Made by a program: the position numbers and the translations under genes. DNA of 15,844 nucleotides from NCBI GenBank assembly GCA_017881985.1, contig JADGQH010000045.1, positions 1 to 15,844 of the forward strand, written 5' to 3'. Position 1 is the stretch's first letter, and every line of letters starts with the position of its first letter. Below the pieces are notes generated by a model. That model searched no databases. It was not told where the DNA came from and worked only from the letters and a program-made list of their open reading frames with translations. Source of the stretch: Chloroflexota bacterium. Lineage in GTDB: Bacteria > Chloroflexota > Limnocylindria > Limnocylindrales > CSP1-4. Positions 6,705 to 13,572 of the stretch are shown in pieces.

Positions 6705-7862
6705 TCAGCGCAGCCCGGCGAACGTGGCGCGCACGTCCTCGACGAGGATGTCAGGTTGTTCGAGGGCGAAGAAGTGCCCTCCTTGTGCTGGTTCGTTGAA
6801 GAAGACGACGTTCGCGTAGCGGCGTTCGAGCTGGCGACGTGATTTCCGCACGTTCTCCTTCGGCGGCATCGTGAAGCCGACAGGAGTTTCGATCGGGTGC
6901 TCGATGCTTGCGGGGGATCTCCATCCGGTCTGGTTCATTTCCCAGTACAGGCGCGCGGCACTGGTGCCGGAGTTCGGCAGCCAGTAGAGCATGATGTCGT
7001 CGAGCATCTCGTCGAGAGTGAAGGAGCCTTCGGCGTTGCCGCGGGTTCCGCAGGTGTCCTGGAACATGGCGTAGATCCATGCCGCGAGCCCGACGGCGGA
7101 GTCGGCGAGGGAGTATCCGATGGTCTGCGGCCGGGTCTGTTGCTCTTTGGCGTAGCCGGAGAGGTTGTCCCAGAAGTCCTTCGCGTCGGCCAGCGCCTCG
7201 CGCTCTTCGGGAGTGGCGTTCTCAATCTCGTCCGGGGTGGGCCCGAACATGGCGAAGTTCAGGTGTGAACCGATAAACCCGACCGGCTTGAGTTTCGCGA
7301 TTTCGTCGGTGACGGCGCATCCAAGATCGCCACCCTGTGCACCCCATCGGTCGTAGCCGAGACGATCCATGAGCACGATCCATGCCCGGGCGATCCGGGG
7401 GATGTCCCAGCTGGTCTCCGCAGGTTTGGCGGAAAACCCGAATCCGGGAAGGTTCGGGATGACGAGATGGAATGCCTGACGCGGGTCTACTCCGTAGGCG
7501 GCGGGGTTGCTGAGCGGGCCGATGACTTTGCGGAATTCCAGCACTGAGCCGGGCCAGCCGTGCGTCAGGATCAGCGGCAACGCATCGGGTTCGGGGGAGC
7601 GGATGTGCAGGAAGTCGATGGCGAGACCGTCGACCGTCGTGCGGAACTGACCCCACCCGTTCAGCTCAGCCTCGACTTTCCGCCAGTCGTAGTCATCGCG
7701 CCAGTAGTCCGTGAGCGCCTTGAGTTTCCCGAGGGTGGGCCCCTGACTGCTGTCGGAGACTGTCACGCCTTCCGGCCAGCGGATGGTGCTCAGCCTGTTC
7801 TTGAGGTCGGCGAGTTGCGCGTCGGGGATGGCGAGGGCGATGGATTCGATATTCTCTGACAA
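6705..7862 (-). CDS. Epoxide hydrolase (alpha/beta hydrolase, EHN domain)
   Basis: A 385-residue protein, normal for soluble microsomal-type bacterial epoxide hydrolases, which add water to epoxides to give diols. Residues 1-110 form the EHN N-terminal domain (IPDAQLADLKNRLSTIRWPE). The oxyanion motif HGWPGS is at 101-106, the nucleophile D179 sits in AQGGDLG, and the catalytic histidine H363 is in QGGHFFALEQP. Cap-domain tyrosines lie around YWLPNSGTSAARLYWE. The start is TTG at 7862: AAGGAG lies 6 nt upstream and the next residues, SENIESIALAIPD, begin the domain. It is divergent from a TetR gene. The native substrate is unknown; family members act on xenobiotic and terpene epoxides. Confidence 0.92.
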   Translation of the reverse strand: MSENIESIALAIPDAQLADLKNRLSTIRWPEGVTVSDSSQGPTLGKLKALTDYWRDDYDWRKVEAELNGWGQFRTTVDGLAIDFLHIRSPEPDALPLILTHGWPGSVLEFRKVIGPLSNPAAYGVDPRQAFHLVIPNLPGFGFSAKPAETSWDIPRIARAWIVLMDRLGYDRWGAQGGDLGCAVTDEIAKLKPVGFIGSHLNFAMFGPTPDEIENATPEEREALADAKDFWDNLSGYAKEQQTRPQTIGYSLADSAVGLAAWIYAMFQDTCGTRGNAEGSFTLDEMLDDIMLYWLPNSGTSAARLYWEMNQTGWRSPASIEHPIETPVGFTMPPKENVRKSRRQLERRYANVVFFNEPAQGGHFFALEQPDILVEDVRATFAGLR

Positions 7863-7891
7863 GTGGCTCTCCTTGAATCGACTCCTGTTAA

Positions 7892-7912
7892 TGTACAGTA
7901 CCGTTTCGTACA
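7892..7912. promoter_or_regulatory. Candidate operator between epoxide hydrolase and TetR
   Basis: TGTAC (7892-7896) and GTACA (7908-7912) are inverted around AGTACCGTTTC, a layout common for TetR sites. TACATT on the minus strand (7895-7890) could be the hydrolase -10, and TACAGT on the plus strand (7894-7899) the TetR -10. The symmetry is short, so this is only a candidate. Confidence 0.45.
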
Positions 7913-7930
7913 GACATCAGGAGATCAGAC

Positions 7931-8542
7931 ATCGCAGAAATCTCACCAGCTGGAGCGGCGGTTGTTGCGGATCGTTCACCGCGGCGAGGGGCCGCCCGCG
8001 AGCAAGCGATCCTCGATGCCGCGATTGAGCTAATCGGGGAAGTGGGCTACGAGCGGATCACGGTCGACTCGATCGCCGCTCGCGCCCATGCGTCGAAGGC
8101 GACGATGTATCGGCGGTGGCCCGGCAAGGCGGAACTCGTCGCTGATGCTCTTCGCCGACACGCCCAGGGGGACGCGCCGTCGATCCCGAACACCGGGTCG
8201 CTTCGCGGCGATCTACTGGCCACGGCCGGGGAGATCGCTGAAACTCTGACCGGTCTGACCGGGCCCTCTCTGATCGGGCTGCTGGAAGCGATCCGCGACG
8301 ATGCCACACTCCGCGACCTGATCGCCTCCCAGGTTCGGGAACGCAGCCACGAGGTCGGCAGAACCATCTGCTCGCGCGCCAAAGCGCGAGGTGACGTCAT
8401 CCGCGTAGATCGATCCGAACTGGTTGTCGATGTCGCGTTCGCCCGCGTGTTCACCGACACCCTTTTCCACGGGAGAATCCCTGAAAGTTCGACGCAGGAA
8501 CAACTCGTCGACGAGATACTCATCCCCCTGCTGCGCGCATGA
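7931..8542 (+). CDS. TetR/AcrR family regulator, apparent ATC start
   Basis: The conserved DNA-binding domain begins with SPRRGAAREQAILDAAIELI and runs through GYERITVDSIAARAHASKAT, MYRRWPGKAELV, so the protein must start well before the first in-frame GTG (8042), which would remove helix 1. The frame is open back to a stop at 7889-7891 but holds no ATG, GTG or TTG there. An ATC at 7931 lies 7 nt after AGGAG (7919-7923) and would give a 203-residue protein (MAEISPAGAAVV...) of normal length. So either ATC is used, the start codon is mutated, or the base is misread. The C-terminal part resembles the TetR_C_11 domain. It is divergent from the epoxide hydrolase and probably its repressor. Confidence 0.8.
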   Translation: MAEISPAGAAVVADRSPRRGAAREQAILDAAIELIGEVGYERITVDSIAARAHASKATMYRRWPGKAELVADALRRHAQGDAPSIPNTGSLRGDLLATAGEIAETLTGLTGPSLIGLLEAIRDDATLRDLIASQVRERSHEVGRTICSRAKARGDVIRVDRSELVVDVAFARVFTDTLFHGRIPESSTQEQLVDEILIPLLRA

Positions 8543-8602
8543 ATGAGGAAATGGCCGAACTCGCAGCGTCGAAGCGCCACGCGTGTTGGAGCACCAGAAC
8601 GG

Positions 8603-8620
8603 CGGCCGGCATACCGGCCG
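8603..8620 (+). terminator. GC-rich hairpin after TetR
   Basis: CGGCCGG (8603-8609), loop CATA, CCGGCCG (8614-8620), 60 nt past the TetR stop. A strong stem without a T-tract, so at best a weak intrinsic terminator. Nothing else recognisable lies in 8543-8750. Confidence 0.35.
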
Positions 8621-8756
8621 TCCGCCCTGATCCGAAACCTTTCGCGACTCACGAGGAAGACCGCAACAGCGTGACGCGCCGTCTCGGCTCTTCGTTTCCT
8701 TGCCGTCCGGTGGCACCTCACTGGTCAAGCCCTCAAGGCCCAAGCAAACGGCATTT

Positions 8757-8855
8757 GTGACAGTTGTGACAGAGCCAGTCACAAACGGGGCGGGCGTGCC
8801 GAATTGGGACGTTCAGGTCGGTTGGCTCAGGATCACCCTCGAACGGGCAGGTTGC
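8757..8855 (+). repeat. Dispersed intergenic repeat, copy 3
   Basis: GTGACAGTTGTGACAG, with a hairpin TTGTGAC-7 nt-GTCACAA (8764-8784), is followed after exactly 49 nt by the 29-bp core GGGACGTTCAGGTCGG...CAGGATC (8806-8834) and the tail ACCCTCGAACGGGCAGGTT. It aligns with copy 1 with only one 1-nt gap across about 95 nt. It lies in the 592-nt gap between TetR and the epimerase module. The following stretch to 9090 has no recognisable gene, only a short direct repeat GTTACTA at 8980-8993. Confidence 0.75.
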
Positions 8856-9094
8856 CAAGAGGCATTCCGAGGTCGTGGGGGCCCCGTGCAGCCCGTGATC
8901 TGCGAACTCTCGCGCCGCAAATCTCAAGCACCTGAGTTCGTCGTTCGGGTCCACGCATCCGCTCGTTCATGTGCTCTATGTTACTAGTTACTAACCACTG
9001 AACTGCGCTCTTGTGATGGTCCTCGTGGCCGAAGGTGACCGGGTACGAGAGCTGGTTGAGCCTTCGGACCCCGTGCGGAAGCGGGCTCAGGAGA

Positions 9095-9128
9095 CCAGCG
9101 CCGCGATCGCTTGAGCGGTCGGCGCTGG
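9095..9128 (-). terminator. Hairpin terminator of the epimerase gene
   Basis: CCAGCGCCG (9095-9103) and CGGCGCTGG (9120-9128) are exact 9-bp inverted arms, with an inner stem CGCT-TG-AGCG. The hairpin begins 6 nt past the stop of the minus-strand epimerase gene. The stem is strong and the position right; there is no clear T-tract. Confidence 0.55.
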
Positions 9129-9134
9129 CGGTGT

Positions 9135-10076
9135 TCATCGGGCGTTGCCTGCGCGCAGCCAGTTGATGTAGTCAGCCGCGGCGTGCTCGGTGTCGTATTC
9201 GGGCTGATATCCGGTGTCCTGGGTGATGCGGCTGATGTCGAGGTACGAGCCGGACCCCGCTTCGCCGGCCGGCAGGTCCACTTCGGCGTCCGGGGCGACG
9301 GTCTTGATCGCCTCGATGATCTCCGCGTTGGAGGTCGAGCGCCCGGAGCCGATGTTGTAGGTGCGGTAGCTGAGGTGGTCGGCTAGTTGGAGCAGTGCGA
9401 TGCCGCGGCCGGTGTCTTTGACGTAGCAGAGGTCTAGGGCGTCTTCGAGACGAGGCTGCGCGAGCAGTCCAGACAGGTCGAGCGGGCGCCGGCTGGCAGC
9501 TGCGTGGATCAGTGCGGGCGCGGCGAAGAACGGGTCCTCATGCCCGAGCGGGCCCCACGTGCCGGATATCCGGAGGTTGATGATCTCGATGCCCGTCGAC
9601 TCGGCGAGTTGCTCACCGAGAAGCTCTCCAATCTTCTTCGACCGCGGAATCGGATGCGGTGCGGTGAGGAGCAGGGGCAGATCCTCGGTCAGCGGGCCGT
9701 CGTGGTCGAGGCCGCCGTAGACGCCGATCGTGCTGGCGATCCCGACCCGGCGAACACTCCACTCGCTGGCGACGCGGACGACGTTGAGGAATCCGCGGAG
9801 CAAATCCTCGGTCGACTCGATGCCGCCGACGGTGCCACGCGGTGCCGGATAACCGGCGAGGTGGATGACACCGGTGATGTCATGCCGTGTGCCGACGGCC
9901 CGGAGAGCATTCAGGTCCGCAACGTCGGCCTGCTCCGCGACCACCCGTAGATCAGCAAGGTGCGCCGGAACCTCACCGGAGCGGCGCTGGACGACCACGC
10001 ACGTCTCCCCGCGCTCGGTGAGGGCGCGCACGGTGTGGGAGCCGATGAAACCGGAACCCCCAGTGACAAGAATCAT
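9135..10076 (-). CDS. NAD-dependent epimerase/dehydratase-family protein with altered active site
   Basis: A 313-residue extended-type SDR. The Rossmann motif is VTGGSGFIG (residues 4-12) and HLAG is at 72-75. The serine/threonine segment reads IASTIGVYGG (T116). Where this family has YxxxK the protein reads IPRSK (I143, K147), so the catalytic tyrosine is missing while the lysine remains. Later blocks (RISGTWGP, YVKDTGRGIALL, YNIGSG) are typical of the epimerase/dehydratase family, so the fold is sound. I chose the ATG at 10076 because GAAAGG lies 6 nt upstream and it opens directly with the first beta strand. It is divergent from MarR, with an operator between. It might bind NAD without epimerase chemistry; substrate unknown. 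Confidence 0.85.
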   Translation of the reverse strand: MILVTGGSGFIGSHTVRALTERGETCVVVQRRSGEVPAHLADLRVVAEQADVADLNALRAVGTRHDITGVIHLAGYPAPRGTVGGIESTEDLLRGFLNVVRVASEWSVRRVGIASTIGVYGGLDHDGPLTEDLPLLLTAPHPIPRSKKIGELLGEQLAESTGIEIINLRISGTWGPLGHEDPFFAAPALIHAAASRRPLDLSGLLAQPRLEDALDLCYVKDTGRGIALLQLADHLSYRTYNIGSGRSTSNAEIIEAIKTVAPDAEVDLPAGEAGSGSYLDISRITQDTGYQPEYDTEHAAADYINWLRAGNAR

Positions 10077-10087
10077 CTCGAGCCTTT

Positions 10088-10139
10088 CGTCAGTTATATC
10101 AATCGTCAGCAATACTGACGATCAGCGTAAGGGTACACT
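10088..10139. promoter_or_regulatory. MarR operator and leaderless promoter
   Basis: ATCGTCAG (10102-10109) and CTGACGAT (10115-10122) form a perfect 8-bp inverted repeat around CAATA, with another CGTCAG half-site at 10088-10093. TACACT (10134-10139) is a -10 box ending 6 nt before the MarR ATG. The site lies between the epimerase and MarR genes and could silence both. Confidence 0.65.
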
Positions 10140-10145
10140 TCGTGC

Positions 10146-10604
10146 ATGTCAAACCACAGTTCTCCCGAACGAGCTTCGGTTCGCAGGCACGACGAGGTCC
10201 TCGGTTATCTGCTCAAGCACACGCACTTCGTCTTGGAAGAGCGCACCGATGCCGCGCTCGCGCCATTGCGGCTCACCAGCCGCGACCTCGGCGCGCTCCG
10301 AGTGATCGCGGGCGGTGAGGCCAGGTCGCAGCAAGACGTGGCAGCGGTACTTGGCGTGGACCGCACATCGATGGTCGCGCTCCTCGACGCGCTCGAGCGG
10401 GCCGGCATCGTCGCCCGCCGCGCCTCCGAACAGGACCGTCGCCGTAACGTGGTCGAGCTCACCGAAACAGGCCGGAAGGTGTTCAACCAGGCCGAACAGA
10501 CATCGCTCGACGTCGAGCAAAACTTCGTCAAAACGCTTGGGACAGACGGCGCGAGTGAGCTTCAACGAGCGCTGCGGTCCCTGCTCAGGGTGACGTCTCA
10601 GTAG
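10146..10604 (+). CDS. MarR family transcriptional regulator
   Basis: A 152-residue MarR protein. The N-terminal helix has LGYLLKHTHFVLEER; the winged helix runs ARSQQDVAAVLGVDRTSMVA (recognition helix) to LLDALERAGIVARRASEQDR, with the wing RRNVVELTETG. The C-terminal helix completes the dimer interface. The ATG at 10146 gives the normal family length and follows the -10 box by 6 nt, implying a leaderless mRNA. It is divergent from the epimerase-like gene, with a good palindrome between, so it is likely the repressor of that gene and of itself. The ligand is not predictable. Confidence 0.9.
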   Translation: MSNHSSPERASVRRHDEVLGYLLKHTHFVLEERTDAALAPLRLTSRDLGALRVIAGGEARSQQDVAAVLGVDRTSMVALLDALERAGIVARRASEQDRRRNVVELTETGRKVFNQAEQTSLDVEQNFVKTLGTDGASELQRALRSLLRVTSQ

Positions 10605-10700
10605 CCGGTCCTCGATCGTGCGACCGAAGCGCAGACGGAGCCACGCCTCGACCTGGCCGTACATGTCGGTCATCGCCTGCTGGCTCCGGACGCCGGTCAT
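10605..10700 (-). pseudogene. Start of an unknown gene, cut off at the MarR 3' end
   Basis: An ATG at 10700 preceded by AGGAAAGAG opens a frame reading MTGVRSQQAMTDMYGQVEAW and on to about residue 32. Beyond 10604 the frame is only the antisense of marR. It follows the frameshifted SDR on the same strand by 66 nt, so it may be the third gene of a cut operon. The family is not recognised. A perfect palindrome GAAGCCGATCGGCTTC (10720-10735) lies just upstream of the ribosome-binding site. Confidence 0.3.
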
Positions 10701-10766
10701 CGCTGTGTTTCTCTTTCCTGAAGCCGATCGGCTTCGTCATTCTGCAGGTGGTCTGCCCGCAGGGTT

Positions 10767-11535
10767 CTAGAGCAGGCTGCCGCCCGAGACCTCGATGCGT
10801 TCGGCAGTCACCCAGCGCAGCTCACTCGACGCGAGGGCTGCGATGGCATCGGCGATCTCGTCGGGCTGCCCGACGCGGCCGAGCGCGGTATGGGCGGCCA
10901 GGCTGCTGCGCAGCTCGGGGTCGTCCCGCATGGCGCCGCCGTTGAAGTCGGTGGCCGTCGGGCCGGGCGCGATGCTGTTGATACGGATGCCTCGTGGCCC
11001 GAGCTCCACGGCAAGGCTGCGGGTGATGGCCTCCACCGCCGTCTTCGATGCAGCGTAGAGCGAGGTTCCCGGGGCTGACCTGGCGGGTGAGCGAAGTGGA
11101 AACATTAATGATGCGACCACCGTCGCCGATGTGGGGCGCCAGCGCCTGGATGAGGAAGAACGTGCCGCGCACGTTCGTGCCGATGAGGGCATCGAACTCG
11201 TCGACCGTGGCGTCCTCGAGTCGGCCGAACAGCCCGATCCCGGCATTGTTCACCAGCACGTCGATGCCGGAACGCCCCCACCGCTCGCCGATGTCGCGCC
11301 GCAGCGAGACCGTGAAGTCGGCGAAGGATGCGACATCCGCCAGGTCGAGTCGCGCGGCGATGGCGTCGCCTCCTGCGGCGCGGATCTCCTCCACGACGCG
11401 GGATGCCTGTTCGGCATCGCCGCGGTACGTGAGCGCCACGGCGAAGCCCCGCTGTGCCAGGGCACGGGCGGTCGCTCGGCCCAAGCCCCGGTTGGCCCCT
11501 GTGACGACGGCGATTCGAGGGGTGTTCTCGGTCAT
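10767..11535 (-). pseudogene. SDR family oxidoreductase, split by a 1-nt frameshift
   Basis: The first frame starts at ATG 11535 after AAGGAG and gives MTENTPRIAVVTGANRGLG, NNAG (97-100), N121 in GTNVRG and the serine segment IINVSTS, ending sense at RQVSPG (156). The second frame continues exactly with TSLYAASK, TAVEAITRSLAVELGPRGIR, APGPTATDF and the end VTAERIEVSGGSLL. Removing one T of the TT at 11066-11067 joins both into a normal protein of about 255 residues with the YxxxK motif right after the join. Without that correction the product lacks the YxxxK lysine and half the fold. It is either a true pseudogene or a sequence error. Its start overlaps the stop of the upstream reductase fragment (ATGA), so the two formed an operon. 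Confidence 0.85.
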
Positions 11536-11819
11536 TCGGTCTCTCCTTCCGGGAAGTCCACGCTGATGAGCGGACTGCCCCGCATCCATTCGTCGAGGGG
11601 CTCGACCGGCTGCCGGATGCCGGCCGGGTTCCACGGCTGATTGAGGTCGGCGATGATCGACGAGAACACGGCCTGCCGGTGCGCGCGATCGAGCACCGGA
11701 GTGCCCACTGCCCGCAGATCCGCCCGCACCCCGTTCTCGAGGTGGAACACGAAGTCGGGGTTCGCGACGATGTTCGCGTACCAGCTGCGGCGAGCCGGCG
11801 AGGTGGAGAGATAGATGCG
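11532..11819 (-). pseudogene. Split-barrel (deazaflavin-dependent nitroreductase-like) protein, 5' truncated
   Basis: The frame holds RIYLSTSPARRSWYANIVAN, PDFVFHLENGVRADL, LNQPWNPAGIRQPVEPLDEW, then PLISVDFPEG. These resemble the C-terminal two thirds of the small split-barrel nitroreductase/F420-type oxidoreductases common in actinobacteria. The start and first beta strands are missing: a TGA lies in frame just beyond 11819, and the neighbouring DNA belongs to a different gene on the other strand. The internal GTG at 11750 is not a credible start, since the homologous segment continues upstream. The stop overlaps the SDR start by ATGA. Family call moderate, truncation call strong. Confidence 0.6.
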
Positions 11820-12509
11820 CCCGGTTCACCCAACGCCGCTGTGCGACGACTGGCACGAGGCATCTCATGGGCGCCAGGGCTTTCACGCCGAGATCTACGA
11901 ATGGCAGCTGGAGGCAATCCTCGCGACAGCGAAGCTGGACGCTGCGACCAAGTCGAGGATCATGACCGCTCTCGGGCCGACGACTCCCGTTCCGGATGCA
12001 ACCGCGACACGCCGACTCGAACGCGAGTTACGTGATCTCGGGATGCGGAATGCTCTCGGCCAGCTTCCCGACGCCTCCTACTTCGAGCATCGCGGCAAGC
12101 TTCTCGCCGAACTGGACGAGGCGCGCAATCCTCGCGCCGCGCGTGTTGAGGTCGATCCGAAGAGGGCGATCCGATACCTCGAAAACCTGGAGTCGCTCTG
12201 GTCGGCGCCAGTGCCAGAGAGTGGGGAGCACCAAGATCTGCGTCAGACCTACGAGCGGCGTCGGGCCGACGCGACCGCTGCCGGCTTCGCAACTCTGGCC
12301 GCCCTTGGTCCGGAGCTGGTGAGGATCGAACTCGCGGAGGATCCGCACACCGCGGCGCCGCTGGCCCTGAGTCTCCACCCTGAGAAGGCTGAACTGACCG
12401 GAGAAAGGGCGCACGTTCTCAGGAGCTTGCTGGGCGGGAATCGGAGCCGCATCCATTTCGCACAGACGTACGACGCCGCCAGGAAGCGCAGCTGGCGTGA
12501 GCGTGGAAA
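11815..12509 (+). pseudogene. Serine recombinase remnant, C-terminal region
   Basis: An open frame without an N-terminal domain. FHAEIYEWQLEAILATAKLD, a charged helical stretch RRLERELRDLGMRNALGQLP, YFEHRGKLLAELDEAR, and RYLENLESLWSAP followed by EHQDLRQT resemble the helical end of large serine recombinases (the segment after the zinc-ribbon domain, with its coiled-coil motif and an ENLxxLW block). The catalytic serine domain and the recombinase domain are absent; the left end abuts the truncated reductase at about 11815. After about residue 140 the match is lost. The frame stays open past 12510, but there it only crosses a repeat and the antisense of arsM. Not functional as a recombinase. 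Confidence 0.5.
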
Positions 12510-12576
12510 TGGGACATTGAGGTACGTTGGTCGGGGCGAGAGGAGTCAGCCCGACCGTCGCGACCTGAATGTCCCA
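12510..12576. repeat. Snap-back inverted copy of the dispersed repeat (copy 4)
   Basis: TGGGACATTGAGGT (12510-12523) and ACCTGAATGTCCCA (12563-12576) are inverted arms matching at 13 of 14 bases. On the minus strand the right arm reads GGGACATTCAGGTCG, identical to the first 15 bases of the copy 1 core. Inside lies TGGTCGGGGCGAGAGGAGTC (12529-12548), which matches the right block of copy 1 at 990-1009 with one difference, and GTCGGG/CCCGAC form an inner stem. It sits between the recombinase remnant and arsM. Confidence 0.7.
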
Positions 12577-12638
12577 CTGCTGCTTGCATGCGAGATAGCT
12601 GGCCAGGAACCGCTGGACGCGCCGGGCTGGATGACAGC

Positions 12639-12654
12639 GCTGACCGGCGTCAGC
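12639..12654 (-). terminator. Short hairpin at the arsM stop
   Basis: GCTGAC (12639-12644), loop CGGC, GTCAGC (12649-12654), overlapping the stop codon of arsM. No T-tract; low confidence as a terminator. Confidence 0.3.
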
Positions 12655-13477
12655 AACAGCCCCCGTTGCCGCAGCAAGAGGCCGAATCGAGGGTTCGGAG
12701 CAGCGGCAGTGGGGCCTCGGCGAGCGGCACCTCCTCGGACAGCGGCGCGGCATCAATGGGCTTCGTTGCCTTGATGATCGCGCTCGACATTCCGTCGGCG
12801 ACCGTGTGGGTAGGCGTGATGGAGATGTCCGTTAGGCCGACGGCCTCGAGCCCGGCCTGGAACTCGGAAACCGATAGGGCGCCCGCGATGCAGCCAACGA
12901 ACGAGCCACGCTCGACGCGTTCCTCTATGGTCAGGCGATCGTCGGCGACGACGTCGGTGATTCCCATGCGGCCGCCGGGTCGAAGTACCCGGGCGATCTC
13001 CCGGAACACGGCTGGCTTGTCCGCGGCGAGATTGATGACACAGTTGCTGATGACGACGTCGACAGACGCGGCGGGCAGCGGGATGTCTTCGATGTGGCCG
13101 CGGAGGAACTCGACGTTCGTCGCGCCGGCCTCGGCTACATTTCGTATCGCGAGCGCGAGCATCTCCTCGGTCATGTCAAGCCCGATGGCGCGGCCGGTCG
13201 GACCGACCCGCCTGGCCGAGAGCAGGACGTCGATCCCGCCGCCAGAGCCGAGATCGAGAACCCGCTCGCCTTCATGGAGTTCGGCGACGGCGATCGGATT
13301 GCCGCAGCCTAGCGAGGCGAAAACAGCGGCGTCCGGCAGCTCGGACCGTTCGAGCGCGGAGTAGAGGGCAGGGCCGAACGCGTCGGCCGCTGTCGTGCAG
13401 CCGTTACCCGCGGCTGCCTTGGTTGCGGCGGCGGCATAGCGCGCCCGGACCGCTTCGTGGATGTCCGCTGTGGTCAC
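12650..13477 (-). CDS. arsM: Arsenite S-adenosylmethionine methyltransferase ArsM
   Basis: A 275-residue protein, normal for ArsM, which methylates As(III) with SAM to give methylated and volatile arsenicals in the cytosol. The SAM motif is VLDLGSGGGIDVLLSA (about 73-88). The arsenic-binding cysteines are in place: C58 in SLGCGNP, C146 in SNCVINL and C196 in GSFVGCIAGA; C27 may be the fourth. The end has a cysteine-rich tail (SCCGNGGCC), often seen in this family. The GTG at 13477 has GGAG 8 nt upstream; the GTG at 13486 is possible but lacks spacing. It is divergent from arsR, whose product probably controls it from the shared 13478-13572 region. Confidence 0.92.
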   Translation of the reverse strand: MTTADIHEAVRARYAAAATKAAAGNGCTTAADAFGPALYSALERSELPDAAVFASLGCGNPIAVAELHEGERVLDLGSGGGIDVLLSARRVGPTGRAIGLDMTEEMLALAIRNVAEAGATNVEFLRGHIEDIPLPAASVDVVISNCVINLAADKPAVFREIARVLRPGGRMGITDVVADDRLTIEERVERGSFVGCIAGALSVSEFQAGLEAVGLTDISITPTHTVADGMSSAIIKATKPIDAAPLSEEVPLAEAPLPLLRTLDSASCCGNGGCC

Positions 13478-13518
13478 GCCTGTCACTCCGATCGTCCGTT
13501 GCGTATTGATGGATGTAG

Positions 13519-13566
13519 ATACTACAGCGATGCACAAACGCGCGTTGTAATAACGTCTGTTAGAAT
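13519..13566. promoter_or_regulatory. Divergent arsM/arsR promoter region
   Basis: TAGAAT (13561-13566) is a -10 box ending 6 nt before the arsR GTG at 13573, implying a leaderless arsR mRNA. TAGTAT on the minus strand (13524-13519) is a possible arsM -10. The perfect palindrome AACGCGCGTT (13537-13546), flanked by ACA and TGT-like bases, lies between them and could be the ArsR operator. The -35 boxes are unclear. Confidence 0.5.
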
Positions 13567-13572
13567 GACAGC

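Noticed and set aside
8539..8760. 73-codon frame overlapping the TetR stop by ATGA
   Set aside because: No recognisable family, no conserved features, no ribosome-binding site, and it runs to the edge of a repeat.
11131..11640. Plus-strand frame of 169 codons opposite the broken SDR
   Set aside because: Shadow of the SDR; the minus-strand frame carries the Rossmann and NNAG motifs.
12510..12774. Extension of the recombinase-remnant frame to 12774
   Set aside because: This part crosses the inverted repeat and then the antisense strand of arsM; only 11815 to about 12500 has recombinase-like content.
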